Assembly (NCBI RefSeq): GCF_011759365.1
Contig: NZ_JAARLZ010000005.1
Coordinates: 310,001 to 374,000, forward strand
Direction of reading: 5' to 3'
Source: Luteibacter anthropi
GTDB taxonomy: Bacteria > Pseudomonadota > Gammaproteobacteria > Xanthomonadales > Rhodanobacteraceae
Length of the DNA: 64,000 nt
Position numbers and translations under genes: made by a program
Part shown: piece after piece, positions 44,145-53,888 of the stretch
How the letters are laid out: every line of letters begins with the position of its first letter
Numbering within the stretch: the first letter of the stretch is position 1
The notes under the pieces: model-generated
Database searches by the model: none
What the model was told of the DNA's origin: nothing
The model's input: the letters and a program-made list of their open reading frames with translations, nothing else

Positions 44145-45253
44145 CGCGGGCCCCCTTCCGGTGCGGACGGAATCATCGGAGGCACTTCGCCCACGTCGCC
44201 ACACTGGGCGCGATGGCGCAGCGCTTGGTCCATCAGCACCAGGGCCAGCATGGCCTCGGCGATGGGCACGGCACGGATACCGACGCAGGGATCGTGGCGG
44301 CCCTTGGTCACCACCTCGGTCGGCTGCCCTGCCCGGTCGACACTGCGACCCGGCACCAGGATGCTGGAGGTGGGCTTGAAGGCCATGGACACCACCACGG
44401 GTTGTCCCGTGGCGATGCCGCCCAGGATGCCGCCGGCATGGTTCGAGAGAAAGCCATCGGCAGTGATCTCGTCGCGATGCGTGGTACCGCGCTGGGCGAC
44501 GGCGGCAAAGCCATCGCCAATCTCCACGCCCTTGACGGCGTTGATCGACATCATCGCGGCGGCAATCTCGCCGTCGAGCTTGCCGTAGATGGGCTCGCCC
44601 CAGCCGGCCGGCACGTTGTCAGCCACCACGGTCACCCGCGCCCCCACCGAATCGCCCGACTTGCGCAGGGCATCCATATAGGTTTCCAGCTCGGGCACCT
44701 GTTCGGCCCAGGGCCAGAAGAACGGATTGCCCTCGATGGCAGCGGCATCGAAACCGCGCGGCTGCACGTCACCGATCTGGCTGACGTGGCCCTGCACGAT
44801 CACGCCATATCGCTGGGCCAGCCACTTCCTGGCGACGACGCCCGCGGCAACCCGCATCGTGGTTTCGCGTGCGGAGGAACGACCGCCGCCCCGAGGATCA
44901 CGGATGCCGTACTTGCGCCAGTAGGTGTAGTCGGCGTGCCCGGGGCGGAACGTATCGAGGATGTTGCCGTAGTCCTTCGAGCGCGCATCGGTGTTACGAA
45001 TGAGCAGCGCGATGGGCGTACCGGTGGTGACGCCCTCGTAGACTCCCGAGAGGATCTCGATGTCGTCGGCCTCGCGGCGCTGCGACGTATGCCGCGAGCG
45101 CCCCGTGGCACGACGCTCGAGATCGGCACGGAACTCGCCGGCCTCCAGCGGGAGGCCGGGCGGGCAGCCATCGATCACACAGCCGATCGCGGGGCCGTGG
45201 CTTTCACCGAAGGTGGTGACGGAAAGAAGCTTGCCGAACGTATTGGAGGACAC
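44141..45253 (-). CDS. aroC: Chorismate synthase
   Basis: The last step of the shikimate pathway (EPSP to chorismate, reduced FMN). 370 residues with [77 protein letters not shown] and [20 protein letters not shown]. The start is GTG at 45253 (reading [17 protein letters not shown]), with GGAAG upstream. It lies 19 bp after prmB. Confidence 0.97.
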   Translation of the reverse strand: MSSNTFGKLLSVTTFGESHGPAIGCVIDGCPPGLPLEAGEFRADLERRATGRSRHTSQRREADDIEILSGVYEGVTTGTPIALLIRNTDARSKDYGNILDTFRPGHADYTYWRKYGIRDPRGGGRSSARETTMRVAAGVVARKWLAQRYGVIVQGHVSQIGDVQPRGFDAAAIEGNPFFWPWAEQVPELETYMDALRKSGDSVGARVTVVADNVPAGWGEPIYGKLDGEIAAAMMSINAVKGVEIGDGFAAVAQRGTTHRDEITADGFLSNHAGGILGGIATGQPVVVSMAFKPTSSILVPGRSVDRAGQPTEVVTKGRHDPCVGIRAVPIAEAMLALVLMDQALRHRAQCGDVGEVPPMIPSAPEGGPR

Positions 45254-45272
45254 GGTACTTCCGGTGAAATGT

Positions 45273-46193
45273 TCAGTTTCTTGCGGCGCGTGCCGCGGCG
45301 ATCTCGTTGGCGTGGGCCACCAGGTCGCGCCGTTCCAGCGCGAAGATGCCCATGGGGCCTACCTTGAACTCCAGCCAGACAAACGGCACGCGGGGCAGCA
45401 GGTTGACCAGTGCATGTTCGCTGTCACCCACCTCGACGATGAGCAGGCCGTCTTCGGAGAGATGATCGGCCGCTTCGTCGAGGATGCGCAGGGTGATGTC
45501 CAGTCCATCATCGCCGGATGTCAGGCCGAGGACCGGTTCATGGCTGTATTCGGCCGGCATGGCGGCATATTCGTCATTCGTGACGTAGGGCGGGTTGGAC
45601 ACGATGAGGTCGTAGACCTCGCCCTTCACGCCCGCGAAGAGGTCGGACTTGACGGCACGGACACGGCCTTCCACGTGCTGGTACACGATGTTTTCGTTGG
45701 CCAGGGACAGTGCGTCGTCACTGACGTCGACGATGTCCACCTGCCAGTGCGGGTTGTACTCGGCCATGGCGATGCCGATGCAGCCCGAGCCGGTGCACAG
45801 GTCGAGCGCGCGCTCGACGTGGCGGTCGTCAAGCCACGGGGTGAAGCCGCTTTCGATCAGTTCGGCGATGGGCGAGCGCGGCACCAGGGCGCGGCGGTCG
45901 CTCTTGAACTTCAGGCCGGCGAACCAGGTTTCGCCCACCAGGTAGGCCACCGGCACGCGCTCGTCGATGCGTTTTTCGATGAGGGCGAGGATCTTCGCCT
46001 TCTCGTCGGCCACCAGCTTGCCCGCGCCATAGGCCGGCGGCAGGTCGGGCGGCAGGTGCAGCGCAGCCAGGACCAGGTGCGTGGCTTCGTCGATCGGATT
46101 GTCGTGGCTATGCCCGAAGGTCAGGCCGGCGGCCGAGAAACGGCTGGCGCCGTAGCGGATGAAATCGATGATGGAGGACAGTTCGCTGGTCAC
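45273..46193 (-). CDS. prmB: Ribosomal protein uL3 N5-glutamine methyltransferase
   Basis: Methylates a Gln of ribosomal protein L3 using S-adenosylmethionine. 306 residues: N-terminal helical domain ([40 protein letters not shown]), [21 protein letters not shown] loop [18 protein letters not shown] and substrate motif [19 protein letters not shown]. The order prmB-aroC is common in proteobacteria. I place the start at the GTG at 46193 ([15 protein letters not shown]) by comparison with xanthomonad PrmB; an ATG 24 codons further upstream is possible. No clear ribosome site is visible. Confidence 0.92.
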   Translation of the reverse strand: MTSELSSIIDFIRYGASRFSAAGLTFGHSHDNPIDEATHLVLAALHLPPDLPPAYGAGKLVADEKAKILALIEKRIDERVPVAYLVGETWFAGLKFKSDRRALVPRSPIAELIESGFTPWLDDRHVERALDLCTGSGCIGIAMAEYNPHWQVDIVDVSDDALSLANENIVYQHVEGRVRAVKSDLFAGVKGEVYDLIVSNPPYVTNDEYAAMPAEYSHEPVLGLTSGDDGLDITLRILDEAADHLSEDGLLIVEVGDSEHALVNLLPRVPFVWLEFKVGPMGIFALERRDLVAHANEIAAARAARN

Positions 46194-46265
46194 GTGGGGA
46201 TATCTAGTGTGGCTGACACAGGAGTATAGCCGTCCATGGCCTGCTCGCGCCCGCCACGGGGCCAC

Positions 46266-48386
46266 TCAGCGGCGTGGACCGGGGTCGCTCGTGGCGGGCC
46301 GGCCGTCCTCGTGGTGGCCCGCGAAACGACGCAGGTAGCGCGGCGCCTCCGGCAGGGTCACCGAGATGTCATACCAGCCGGCGCTGTCGGCCAGGTCGAT
46401 GGACAGGCTCTGCGTGGCACCGGGTGCCAGCGTGATGAGCGATGGCCCGGCCTCGCCATAGGCATTGGCGACCCGGCAGCCCAGCGGCGAGGTTCCGTGG
46501 TTGACCAGCATGACCTGCACCTGCCGCTCCCCGGCCACGCCACGAAGCGTGGCTTCGAAAGTGTCATCCGAGGCACCGCGCAGGGCGCAGACATAGCCGT
46601 TGGGACCATGGATGCGCCGGTCGTATCCGTCGCCCCTGGGGGCCAGCGCCCAGGCGTCTTCGAGATGATCGCCGGCACTCACGGCATAACGGCGTGGTGC
46701 CGCATCGCGATCCAGTCCGTCGTAGACGAGAAAGGCCGCGCCCAGCGCACCCTCGTTGACGAAGCGGATATGGCTCTCACCCGCGTCGAGGCGATGCTCC
46801 ACATGCCAGCGAAAGGCCAGCGCCCGGGCGCGGCGCGTACCCGGCTCCTGTACCGGCATGACCTGCGTCGAAGGCACCGTAATGGGTGCCTTGCCGTCCG
46901 AGCCGTGGGGCACACCCAGCGTCGGCACCGAGGCATCCGCCGTGCCGGCGAAATCGAAGCAACTGGTGAGGTCGCCGCACACCGCGCGACGCCAGGTGCT
47001 GATGTTGGGTTCTTCGACATCGAAGCGTTTTTCGAGGAAACGCAGCACCGAGGTGTGGTCGAAGGTTTCCGAGCAGACCCAGCCACCCCGTGTCCACGGC
47101 GACACCACGATCATCGGCACGCGATTGCCCAGGCCGACCGGCTGACGCCCCAGCGGATCGCTACCCGGCACCAGCGGACCGGAGATACCCGGATGCGCAT
47201 CGAGGTCCATGATTTCATCGCGCAGGCCCGGCGCGATATCCGCCGAGACCTTGCCGCCCTGCCCGTCGGCCAGAGGTGGCGCCGGCGGCACCACGTGGTC
47301 GAAGAAGCCGTCGTTCTCGTCGTAGTTGAGGAACAGGACGGTGCGACTCCAGACCTTCGAATTGGCCGTCAGCGCATCAAGCACGCGGCGGATATAGAAG
47401 GCACCGTCCGCCGGCGATGCCTTGGGGTGCTCCGAGTATTCATAGGGCGCGACAATCCAGGTGACCTGCGGCAGGCGGTCGTGGATGACGTCGTCACGAA
47501 GCTCGCGCAGCGTGTGCGTGGATACGCCGTTGCGCACGAGCGCACCCTGCGGGTCGGCACCCTCCTTCACCTGATAGGCGGCGAAGAACTCCAGGGAATT
47601 GTCGGTGTAGTTGTCGGTCGGCGAACCCGGATCGCCCGTGCCGCCCTGGTAGACGCGCCAGCTGACGCCGGCTTTCTCCAGGCGCTCCGGGTAGGTTGTC
47701 CAGGTATAGCCGTTGGTATTCGCGCGCTCCTCCGTACCCGGGCCATTCGGTTTCTTGCCGAGCCGGCCGGAAGGGTCGGACGTGCCGCTCCACAGGTAGA
47801 TGCGGTTGATGGCCGTGTCGGCCAGCGCGGAGGCATGGTAGGCATCGCAGATGGTGAAGGCATCGGCGAGCGCATGATGGAACGCGGCATCCTCGCGGCG
47901 CAGGTAGGCCATGGTGAGCACGTCCTGCTTCTGCTCGATCCAGCGGTCGTTGTGCCCGAGATTCCAGGAGCCGTGTCCCGTGCTCCAGCCGTGATCGGTG
48001 CCTTCATGATGGTCGCCGGTCTTCCCTGTATCCAAGTGGAAGGGATAGACCCAGGCCACGTCGTCGCCCACGCCGCGCGACTTCCAGTGCTTCGTGTGGG
48101 TGGCGGCCATCGGCTGTTTCCACACCGGATCGCCGTTGCCCAGTTCGAGCACGCGGGGGTCACTGAAACCACGGACCCCGCGCAGGCAACCGAAGTAATG
48201 ATCGAACGAGCGGTTCTCCTGCATGAGGATCACCACATGCCCCACGTCCGCGATGGTGCCCGTGCGCCGGTCGGGGCTGGTGGCCAGAGCCCTGGCGATG
48301 GATGCCGGAAAGCCCTGCGCAATGAGCGAGGCGGCGACGGTGGCACCGGCGGCATGCAGGAAACGGCGACGATCGGGCGAAAACAT
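46266..48386 (-). CDS. Secreted phospholipase C (PlcN/AcpA phosphoesterase family), Tat substrate
   Basis: 706 residues. The N-terminus FSPDRRRFLHAAGATVAASL is a twin-arginine signal. The phosphoesterase core carries VGHVVILMQENRSFDHYFGC, GDHHEGTDHGWSTGHGSWN, FLNYDENDGFFDHVVPPAPP and VPMIVVSPWTRGGWVCSETF, then HTSVLRFLEKRF. Two C-terminal DUF756-type domains follow, as in phosphocholine-preferring phospholipases C of Pseudomonas. It should cleave phosphatidylcholine or phosphatidylethanolamine and release the phospho head group. The gene begins 4 bp after the HisN-like phosphatase stop, so they form an operon divergent from a PhnS/T/U-type importer. Confidence 0.92.
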   Translation of the reverse strand: MFSPDRRRFLHAAGATVAASLIAQGFPASIARALATSPDRRTGTIADVGHVVILMQENRSFDHYFGCLRGVRGFSDPRVLELGNGDPVWKQPMAATHTKHWKSRGVGDDVAWVYPFHLDTGKTGDHHEGTDHGWSTGHGSWNLGHNDRWIEQKQDVLTMAYLRREDAAFHHALADAFTICDAYHASALADTAINRIYLWSGTSDPSGRLGKKPNGPGTEERANTNGYTWTTYPERLEKAGVSWRVYQGGTGDPGSPTDNYTDNSLEFFAAYQVKEGADPQGALVRNGVSTHTLRELRDDVIHDRLPQVTWIVAPYEYSEHPKASPADGAFYIRRVLDALTANSKVWSRTVLFLNYDENDGFFDHVVPPAPPLADGQGGKVSADIAPGLRDEIMDLDAHPGISGPLVPGSDPLGRQPVGLGNRVPMIVVSPWTRGGWVCSETFDHTSVLRFLEKRFDVEEPNISTWRRAVCGDLTSCFDFAGTADASVPTLGVPHGSDGKAPITVPSTQVMPVQEPGTRRARALAFRWHVEHRLDAGESHIRFVNEGALGAAFLVYDGLDRDAAPRRYAVSAGDHLEDAWALAPRGDGYDRRIHGPNGYVCALRGASDDTFEATLRGVAGERQVQVMLVNHGTSPLGCRVANAYGEAGPSLITLAPGATQSLSIDLADSAGWYDISVTLPEAPRYLRRFAGHHEDGRPATSDPGPRR

Positions 48387-48390
48387 AGGG

Positions 48391-49185
48391 TCAGTCCGAG
48401 GCAAGCGATGCGATCAGGGCAGCATGCAACTGCGGGGTGGCAGCGGCGACCACGCGGCTGCCGCTGTGCAATCCGAGGGGGCGCCCTTCCCAGTCGGTGA
48501 TGACGCCGCCGGCCGCCTGCACGACCGGCGCGATGGCCAGGTAGTCGTAAGGCATCAGGTTGGACTCCACCACGGCATCGATATAGCCGGAGGCCAGCAT
48601 GCCGTAGCCATAGCAGTCGCCACCGAAGCGGCGCGCATAGGCCGCCCGGCTCGTCCGGTCGAAACGCGCCCATTCGTCCGGTGTGAACATGTCGGGCGTG
48701 GTGGTATACAGCGTAGCCTCGGCAATCGACGTGCAGTCGCGGGTGCGACAGGCCTCGCCATTCATGGTGGTCGCCACGCCCACATGCCCGATCCAGCGCT
48801 CGTTCAAGGCAGGCATGTCGAGCACGCCCAGCACGGGGCGTCCATCGCGCAGCAGCGCGATCAGCGTGCCCCACAGCGGCCAGCCGGAAATGAAGCTACG
48901 GGTGCCGTCGATGGGGTCGATCGACCACACGTACTCTGCATCGGTGTGCTCGGCACCGAATTCCTCGCCCAGCACGCCATGCATCGGCCAGGCGGCCTCG
49001 ATGCGATCGCGCAGCATGGCCTCGACGCCACGGTCCACTTCGGTCACCGGACTCGCGTCGCCCTTCAGGCTCACATCCACCGGCCGACGGAAACGTGGCA
49101 GTGACATGGATCTGGCACCATCGGCGATGGCAGCGGCGAAGTCTTCGAACTCCTTCCGCCTTGCGGCGGACAACGGCTCCTTCAA
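48391..49185 (-). CDS. Inositol-monophosphatase-family phosphatase, HisN (histidinol-phosphatase)-like
   Basis: 264 residues. Metal-site motifs are GVLGEEFG (Glu), VWSIDPIDGTRSFISG (Asp-Pro-Ile-Asp-Gly-Thr) and PYDYLAIAPVVQAAGGVITD (Asp). The ISGWPLWGTLIALL segment is typical of HisN-type members rather than SuhB. I choose a TTG start at 49185 because GAGGAG lies 6 bp before it and no ATG or GTG fits the conserved N-terminus; the longer open frame upstream runs through the promoter region. It is the first gene of the operon with the phospholipase C, so the in vivo substrate may be a phospho head group rather than histidinol phosphate. Confidence 0.85.
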   Translation of the reverse strand: MKEPLSAARRKEFEDFAAAIADGARSMSLPRFRRPVDVSLKGDASPVTEVDRGVEAMLRDRIEAAWPMHGVLGEEFGAEHTDAEYVWSIDPIDGTRSFISGWPLWGTLIALLRDGRPVLGVLDMPALNERWIGHVGVATTMNGEACRTRDCTSIAEATLYTTTPDMFTPDEWARFDRTSRAAYARRFGGDCYGYGMLASGYIDAVVESNLMPYDYLAIAPVVQAAGGVITDWEGRPLGLHSGSRVVAAATPQLHAALIASLASD

Positions 49186-49303
49186 GCGACACTCCTCGCG
49201 AAAGAACGTGCGGGAACTAGCGTTTGCACGTTGCGGGTTGATGACAAAAACGAAAATTTTTCGGTGGACGTTGAAGCCACAGGTTTGCAAATATACCCAA
49301 ATC

Positions 49304-49320
49304 GCCACACAAGATGTGGC
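49304..49320. promoter_or_regulatory. Operator-like palindrome in the hisN-like / phnS-like divergent region
   Basis: GCCACA-CAAGA-TGTGGC, a 6-bp inverted repeat with a 5-bp centre, lies 45 bp upstream of the binding-protein gene in the 180-bp divergent region. The DeoR regulator at the end of the importer operon is an obvious candidate binder. No clear promoter hexamers or Pho box were found here. Confidence 0.4.
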
Positions 49321-49365
49321 ACGATCACACCACGTTTCAACGATCCTTAGCACGAACGGCCCGCC

Positions 49366-50370
49366 ATGCCCTCTTACCCTCAACTCATCGCCAGCCTCCT
49401 CGGCTTCGCCGCGATGCAGGGCGTGGCGCATGCCGGATCGATCACGGTGTATTCCGCGCTGGAAAGCGACGAGATCGCCACGTATCTCGATGCAGCGCAC
49501 AAGGCACTGCCCGATATCGATATCCATGTGCTGCGCCTTTCCAGTGGCGATCTCGCCGCGCGCCTGATTGCGGAATCCGCGCAGCCACGCAACGACGTTG
49601 TCTGGGGCATGGCCGTCACCGACATGCAGGAGCCGCGCATCGCTGCACTGCTGACACCGGTGCACAGCAAGAACATCGATGCGATGCCCCCGGCATTCCG
49701 CGCAAGCGACGCGCGCTGGTTCGCTCCCACCGGCTATCTCGCGGCGCTGTGCGTGAATCGCAAGGCGCTGGCGGAGCGTGGCCTGCCCGCCCCCCGACGC
49801 TGGAGCGACCTGGGCGATCCGATGTACCGCGGCCAGATCGCCATGCCAGATCCCGCATCGTCGGGCACCGGTTATATGGTGCTTTCATCGCTGACCGCCA
49901 ACGGCAGCGATGACGCCGCCATGCAGCGCATGGTGCAACTGTCGCGCAACATCGGACAGGTCACCCTATCCGGCTCGGCACCGTGCAAGCTTGCGCGCAT
50001 CGGTGAATTCCCGATCGGCATTTCCTTTGCGTTTGCCGCGATGCAATCCATTCGCCAGGGTTATCCCATCGATATGGTGCTACCCACCGATGGCAGTGGC
50101 TACGAGCTGGAAGGCTCTGCATTGATGACGGCCGCCGCGCATCCCGACGATGCGAAGCGCTTTCTCGACTGGACGGCATCGCCACAGGCGGCGGCGCTCT
50201 ATCGAGGCTACAAGGAAATCGTCGCCGCGCCGGGCAGCGTGCCCACCGACGAACAACAGCGTGCCGGATTGCCCGCAGACATCGTCGCCACCCTGCCCGC
50301 CCGTGATTTCGCAGCGGCAGCCCGCGAACGGACCTCGCTCATCGCCAGGTACAAGAAGCTGACGCGTTGA
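49366..50370 (+). CDS. ABC substrate-binding protein, 2-aminoethylphosphonate type (PhnS2-like)
   Basis: 334 residues: signal peptide (ending GVAHAG), then SITVYSALESDEIATYLDAA, SSGDLAARLIAESAQPRNDV, VWGMAVTDM, PDPASSGTGYMVLSSLTANG and EGSALMTAAAHPDDAKRFLD. The length and motifs match the PhnS2 family (TIGR03261, putative 2-aminoethylphosphonate binding). Related proteins bind iron(III), thiamine or phosphonates, so the ligand is provisional. It is the first gene of the importer operon, divergent from the phospholipase C operon, which suggests an organophosphorus ligand. Confidence 0.85.
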   Translation: MPSYPQLIASLLGFAAMQGVAHAGSITVYSALESDEIATYLDAAHKALPDIDIHVLRLSSGDLAARLIAESAQPRNDVVWGMAVTDMQEPRIAALLTPVHSKNIDAMPPAFRASDARWFAPTGYLAALCVNRKALAERGLPAPRRWSDLGDPMYRGQIAMPDPASSGTGYMVLSSLTANGSDDAAMQRMVQLSRNIGQVTLSGSAPCKLARIGEFPIGISFAFAAMQSIRQGYPIDMVLPTDGSGYELEGSALMTAAAHPDDAKRFLDWTASPQAAALYRGYKEIVAAPGSVPTDEQQRAGLPADIVATLPARDFAAAARERTSLIARYKKLTR

Positions 50371-50397
50371 CGCGCCAGCCCAGGGGAAACAACGCGG

Positions 50398-51399
50398 ATG
50401 CATCTTCGTATCGACAAGCTGGGCAAGCGCTGGAACGGTCAGGCCGTGCTGGACGGCATTTCGTTTGCCGCCGCGGCCAGCGACTTCGTCTGCCTGCTTG
50501 GCCCCAGTGGCTGCGGCAAGACCACCCTGCTGCGCATCATCGCCGGGCTGACGCCTGCCGACACCGGCACGGTGTGGCTGGATGGCCGCGACATCAGCCG
50601 GCTGCCGGCGAGCGAGCGGCGCATGGGCCTGGTGTTCCAGTCGTATTCGTTGTTTCCCGACCGGGATGCCGCCGCCAATGTCGCCTATCCGTTGAAACTC
50701 AAGGCTCGCAAGGGCAACGACGTCAGTCGTCGTGTCGACGAACTGCTGACCCTGGTCGGCCTCGCTCATGCCGGCGGGAAGTATCCGGGCGAATTGTCCG
50801 GCGGACAGCAGCAACGCGTCGCCCTCGCCCGCGCCCTGGCAACTGAACCCGACCTGCTGTTGCTCGACGAGCCACTATCCGCACTGGACCCTGGCCTGCG
50901 CGCCCAGCTGCGTACGGATATCCGTGCCCTGCAGCGCTCGCTGGGCATTCCCACCATCATGGTCACGCACGACCGGGATGAAGCCCTGTCGATGGCGGAC
51001 ACCATCATCTGCATGCGTGACGGCCGCATCGAGCAATCCGGCTCGCCGCGCGACCTCTACGAGCGTCCACGCTCGCGTTTCGTAGCCGACTTCGTCGGCC
51101 GTGCCAACCTGCTGCCCACGACCTTCGTGCGCGAGGCCATGCCGGGTTTCCTGGAGCGACGGCCGCCAGGTGCGGACACCACGTTCGAGCTTTGCGTGCG
51201 TCCTGAAGACCTGCACATCGATGCCGATCCCCGCGGGGAGGCTGTCATCGAGGACATCACCTTCCTCGGTAACCTCGCACGCGCCGCATTGAACTGGCGC
51301 GGCCGCCGGCTGATCGCGGAGCTGCCGGGCCATTGCACGCTGTCCCCGGGCGAAGCCGTGATGGTGAACGCAGCTCGCGGTGCATGGGTCTGCGCATGA
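50398..51399 (+). CDS. ABC importer ATPase, 2-aminoethylphosphonate type (PhnT2-like)
   Basis: 333 residues: Walker A GPSGCGKTTLLRIIAGL, Q-loop LVFQSYSLFPDRDAAANVAY, signature LSGGQQQRVALARALA, Walker B LLLLDEPLSALDPGLRAQLR, H-loop VTHDRDEA and a C-terminal TOBE domain (ANLLPTTF, FELCVRPEDLHIDADPRGEA). The TOBE domain fits the spermidine/iron/phosphonate importer class. Its stop overlaps the permease start (ATGA). Confidence 0.92.
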   Translation: MHLRIDKLGKRWNGQAVLDGISFAAAASDFVCLLGPSGCGKTTLLRIIAGLTPADTGTVWLDGRDISRLPASERRMGLVFQSYSLFPDRDAAANVAYPLKLKARKGNDVSRRVDELLTLVGLAHAGGKYPGELSGGQQQRVALARALATEPDLLLLDEPLSALDPGLRAQLRTDIRALQRSLGIPTIMVTHDRDEALSMADTIICMRDGRIEQSGSPRDLYERPRSRFVADFVGRANLLPTTFVREAMPGFLERRPPGADTTFELCVRPEDLHIDADPRGEAVIEDITFLGNLARAALNWRGRRLIAELPGHCTLSPGEAVMVNAARGAWVCA

Positions 51400-53051
51400 A
51401 TGCCGTAGCGACGATACGGGGGCTTTCGATGCCGCGCATCGGTACGTGGCTGCTGGTCGGCGTTCCGGTTGCAGTGCTGTGCCTGTTCTTCCTGCATCCG
51501 CTGGTCACCGTGCTCTGGCGCAGTGTCACCGATGCCCAGGGACACATCACCTTCGCCAACTACACGCATCTGCTCGATGATCCCGGCCTGCCGCGTGCGG
51601 CCCTGCACAGCCTGGCGATCGGCGCGGCGACCACGCTCGCCACCGTCTTGTTCGGACTATGCCTCGCCATGGCCTTGCACCGCTCGCGCCTTCCCGGCAA
51701 GGCACTGATCCGCGGCATCCTGCTGCTGCCGATGCTCGCGCCGTCGCTGGTGATCGGCCTGGGACTGGTCTGCCTGCTGGGTCGCAACGGCCTGGTACAC
51801 CGCCTCACTGGCCTGCCTACCGACATCTATGGATTCTGGGGCCTGTTGATCGCCAACACGCTGTACAGCCTGCCCCAGGCGGTGATCGTGATTTCCGCCG
51901 CGCTGGAGCGCACGCCCGCACGGCATTACGATGCCGCCGCGTCGCTGGGTGCCGGCCCGCTGCGCCAGTTCCTCGACGTCACCCTGCCGCGCCTGCGCTT
52001 TGCCCTGATAGCCGCCGCCTTCCTGGTATTCACCGAAACGCTCACCGACTTCGGCAGCGCCGTGGTGGTGGGTGGCAACTACCGTGTGCTGGCGATGGAA
52101 ATCTACAGCGAGGTGGTCGGACAGATGGACTTCGGCATGGGCGCCACGCTCGGCGTCATCCTGCTTCTGCCCGCCCTGCTTTCCGTGGCGCTGGGTCGCA
52201 TGGCGCGCCGTCGCCAGGACGCCGGTGAAGGCGTCGTCGGCCTGCCCCTGGTTGCGTCACGCTGCGTGCTGCGCGATGTCCTGCTCGGGCTCGGGGGTGC
52301 GCTCGCACTGCTGCCCATGCTTGCCGTCGTCGCCACCGTGGCTTACGTGAGCCTGGTCCGCCTGTGGCCTTACGATCCGGCCATCACCTTCGCGCACTAC
52401 CTCGACATGCCCGAAGGGTATGGCCCGGTTGCCACCTCGCTTGGCGTGTCGCTGCTTGCCGCCGTTGCCGGCATCGCACTCATCTTCGCGCTGGCCGCCG
52501 GCCTGCGCTCCGTACCACCGCGCTGGGCGCGACCGATCCAGTTCCTCGCCACGCTGCCCGCTGCCGTACCCGGCATGGTGCTTGGCCTGGGCTACGTGCT
52601 GGCGTTCAACCATGGGACGCTCTCGGCGTGGTTGTATGGCAGCGCAGCCATCGTCGCGGCGTGCAGCCTCTATCACTACCACGCCCAGGCCTTCCTCACG
52701 ATGCAGGCAGGCATGCGCCAGGTACCGGGCGCCCTGGAAGACGTGGTTTCCAGTCTTGGCGGCCACACACGGCATGTGCTTCGCGATGCGATCCTGCCCT
52801 TCGCCGCACCGGCTACGATCGCCGGTTTCTTCTACCTGTTCATGCGCTCGATGGTGACCTTGTCCGGCGTTATCTTTCTCGTTACCCCCGACCTCGGCCT
52901 CGCCTCCGTCAGCGTGATGCGACTGGACGAAAACGGATTCCTGGCGCAGGCCGCTGCATACGCCATGTGCGTGGTGCTGGCCGGTGCCTTAGCACTGGGC
53001 GCCATGCGCCTTGCCCTGCACGTATTGAAGGACCGCCGCCATGTGGCATGA
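51396..53051 (+). CDS. Fused two-domain ABC permease, 2-aminoethylphosphonate type (PhnU2-like)
   Basis: 551 residues with about 12 transmembrane helices in two homologous halves, each carrying an EAA-type loop for the ATPase (first ARHYDAAASLGAGPLRQFLD with VTLPRLRFALIAA; second VPGALEDVVSSLGGHTRHVL with RDAILPFAAPATI). One polypeptide replaces the usual permease pair, as in the TIGR03262 family. The start at 51396 is set by the ATGA overlap. Its 3' end overlaps the DeoR gene by 11 bases. Confidence 0.9.
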   Translation: MNAVATIRGLSMPRIGTWLLVGVPVAVLCLFFLHPLVTVLWRSVTDAQGHITFANYTHLLDDPGLPRAALHSLAIGAATTLATVLFGLCLAMALHRSRLPGKALIRGILLLPMLAPSLVIGLGLVCLLGRNGLVHRLTGLPTDIYGFWGLLIANTLYSLPQAVIVISAALERTPARHYDAAASLGAGPLRQFLDVTLPRLRFALIAAAFLVFTETLTDFGSAVVVGGNYRVLAMEIYSEVVGQMDFGMGATLGVILLLPALLSVALGRMARRRQDAGEGVVGLPLVASRCVLRDVLLGLGGALALLPMLAVVATVAYVSLVRLWPYDPAITFAHYLDMPEGYGPVATSLGVSLLAAVAGIALIFALAAGLRSVPPRWARPIQFLATLPAAVPGMVLGLGYVLAFNHGTLSAWLYGSAAIVAACSLYHYHAQAFLTMQAGMRQVPGALEDVVSSLGGHTRHVLRDAILPFAAPATIAGFFYLFMRSMVTLSGVIFLVTPDLGLASVSVMRLDENGFLAQAAAYAMCVVLAGALALGAMRLALHVLKDRRHVA

Positions 53052-53796
53052 AGAACGACATACCCGCATCCGTGACCTGCTGCGTGCCAGCGGCAAGGTG
53101 TCCGTGGAGCGCATCGTCACCGAACTGGGCGTGTCGCGCGAAACCATCCGCCGCGACCTCGTGGAACTGGCCGATCGCGGCGAGATCCGCCGCGTCCACG
53201 GCGGTGCCGTGCTGGCCGACGACGAACCGCCGATCGATGTCCGCCACGCCACCCGTGTTCGCGAGAAGCGCGCCATCGCGCGCAAGGTGTCGTCCCTGGT
53301 GGAAAGCGGCCAGACCGTTTTCATGGACGCCGGTAGCACCATGACCCTCGTCGCCGAAGCGCTCTCCGCACGCAGCGGCCTCACCATCGTCACCAACTCC
53401 GTGGACGTCGCCACCCGCTTCGCCGCACGTCCCGATAACGAAGTGCGCCTGCTCGGCGGCCGCTTCGACGCACGCATCGGCTGCACGCACGGCTCCGCCA
53501 CCATTGCCGAGATCGCCCGTTACCAGGCGCACCTGGCCATCCTCTCGCCGGTGGGCATCGACGCCGCCGCCGGTGCCAGCAGCTTCGAGCTGGAAGAAGC
53601 CGAGATCGCCCGCGCCATGTGTGCCAATGCGCGTTCCATCATGATCGCCGCCGACCACGCCAAGGTCGGTGTCCGCAGCCGCGTGGCCTGGTGCCCCGCC
53701 GATCGCATCGACGTACTGGTCACCGACCGCCGCGCCGAGAAATCCCGCGCCATCGCTGCCATTGCCGGCATCGTCGGCGCCATCGAATACGCCTAA
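53041..53796 (+). CDS. DeoR-family transcriptional regulator
   Basis: 251 residues: N-terminal DeoR helix-turn-helix (RHTRIRDLLRASGKVSVERI, VTELGVSRETIRRDLVELAD, IRRVHGGAVL) and a sugar-phosphate-isomerase-like effector domain (VFMDAGSTMTLVAEALS, TIVTNSVDVATRFA, LLGGRFDARIGCTHGSATIA, MIAADHAKVGVRSRVAW). Effectors of this class are phosphorylated metabolites, consistent with the phosphorus-related operon it ends. The 11-base overlap with the permease implies co-translation. Confidence 0.92.
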   Translation: MWHEERHTRIRDLLRASGKVSVERIVTELGVSRETIRRDLVELADRGEIRRVHGGAVLADDEPPIDVRHATRVREKRAIARKVSSLVESGQTVFMDAGSTMTLVAEALSARSGLTIVTNSVDVATRFAARPDNEVRLLGGRFDARIGCTHGSATIAEIARYQAHLAILSPVGIDAAAGASSFELEEAEIARAMCANARSIMIAADHAKVGVRSRVAWCPADRIDVLVTDRRAEKSRAIAAIAGIVGAIEYA

Positions 53797-53888
53797 GAAA
53801 ACGACGTGCCAGGAAGGCCGCTCCACGCTGCATTTTTAGATCGATTGAAGCCATACCCACCCAATCGAAAGCCTTCTGGAGCTTTACC

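Noticed and set aside
46236-48500. 754-codon plus-strand frame opposite the phospholipase C gene
   Set aside because: Antisense shadow without a signal, domain or ribosome site; the minus-strand Tat signal and phosphoesterase motifs are unambiguous.
49201-49303. Pho box in the phospholipase/importer divergent region
   Set aside because: Only a single TGTCAT half-site is visible, without a second one at 11 bp.
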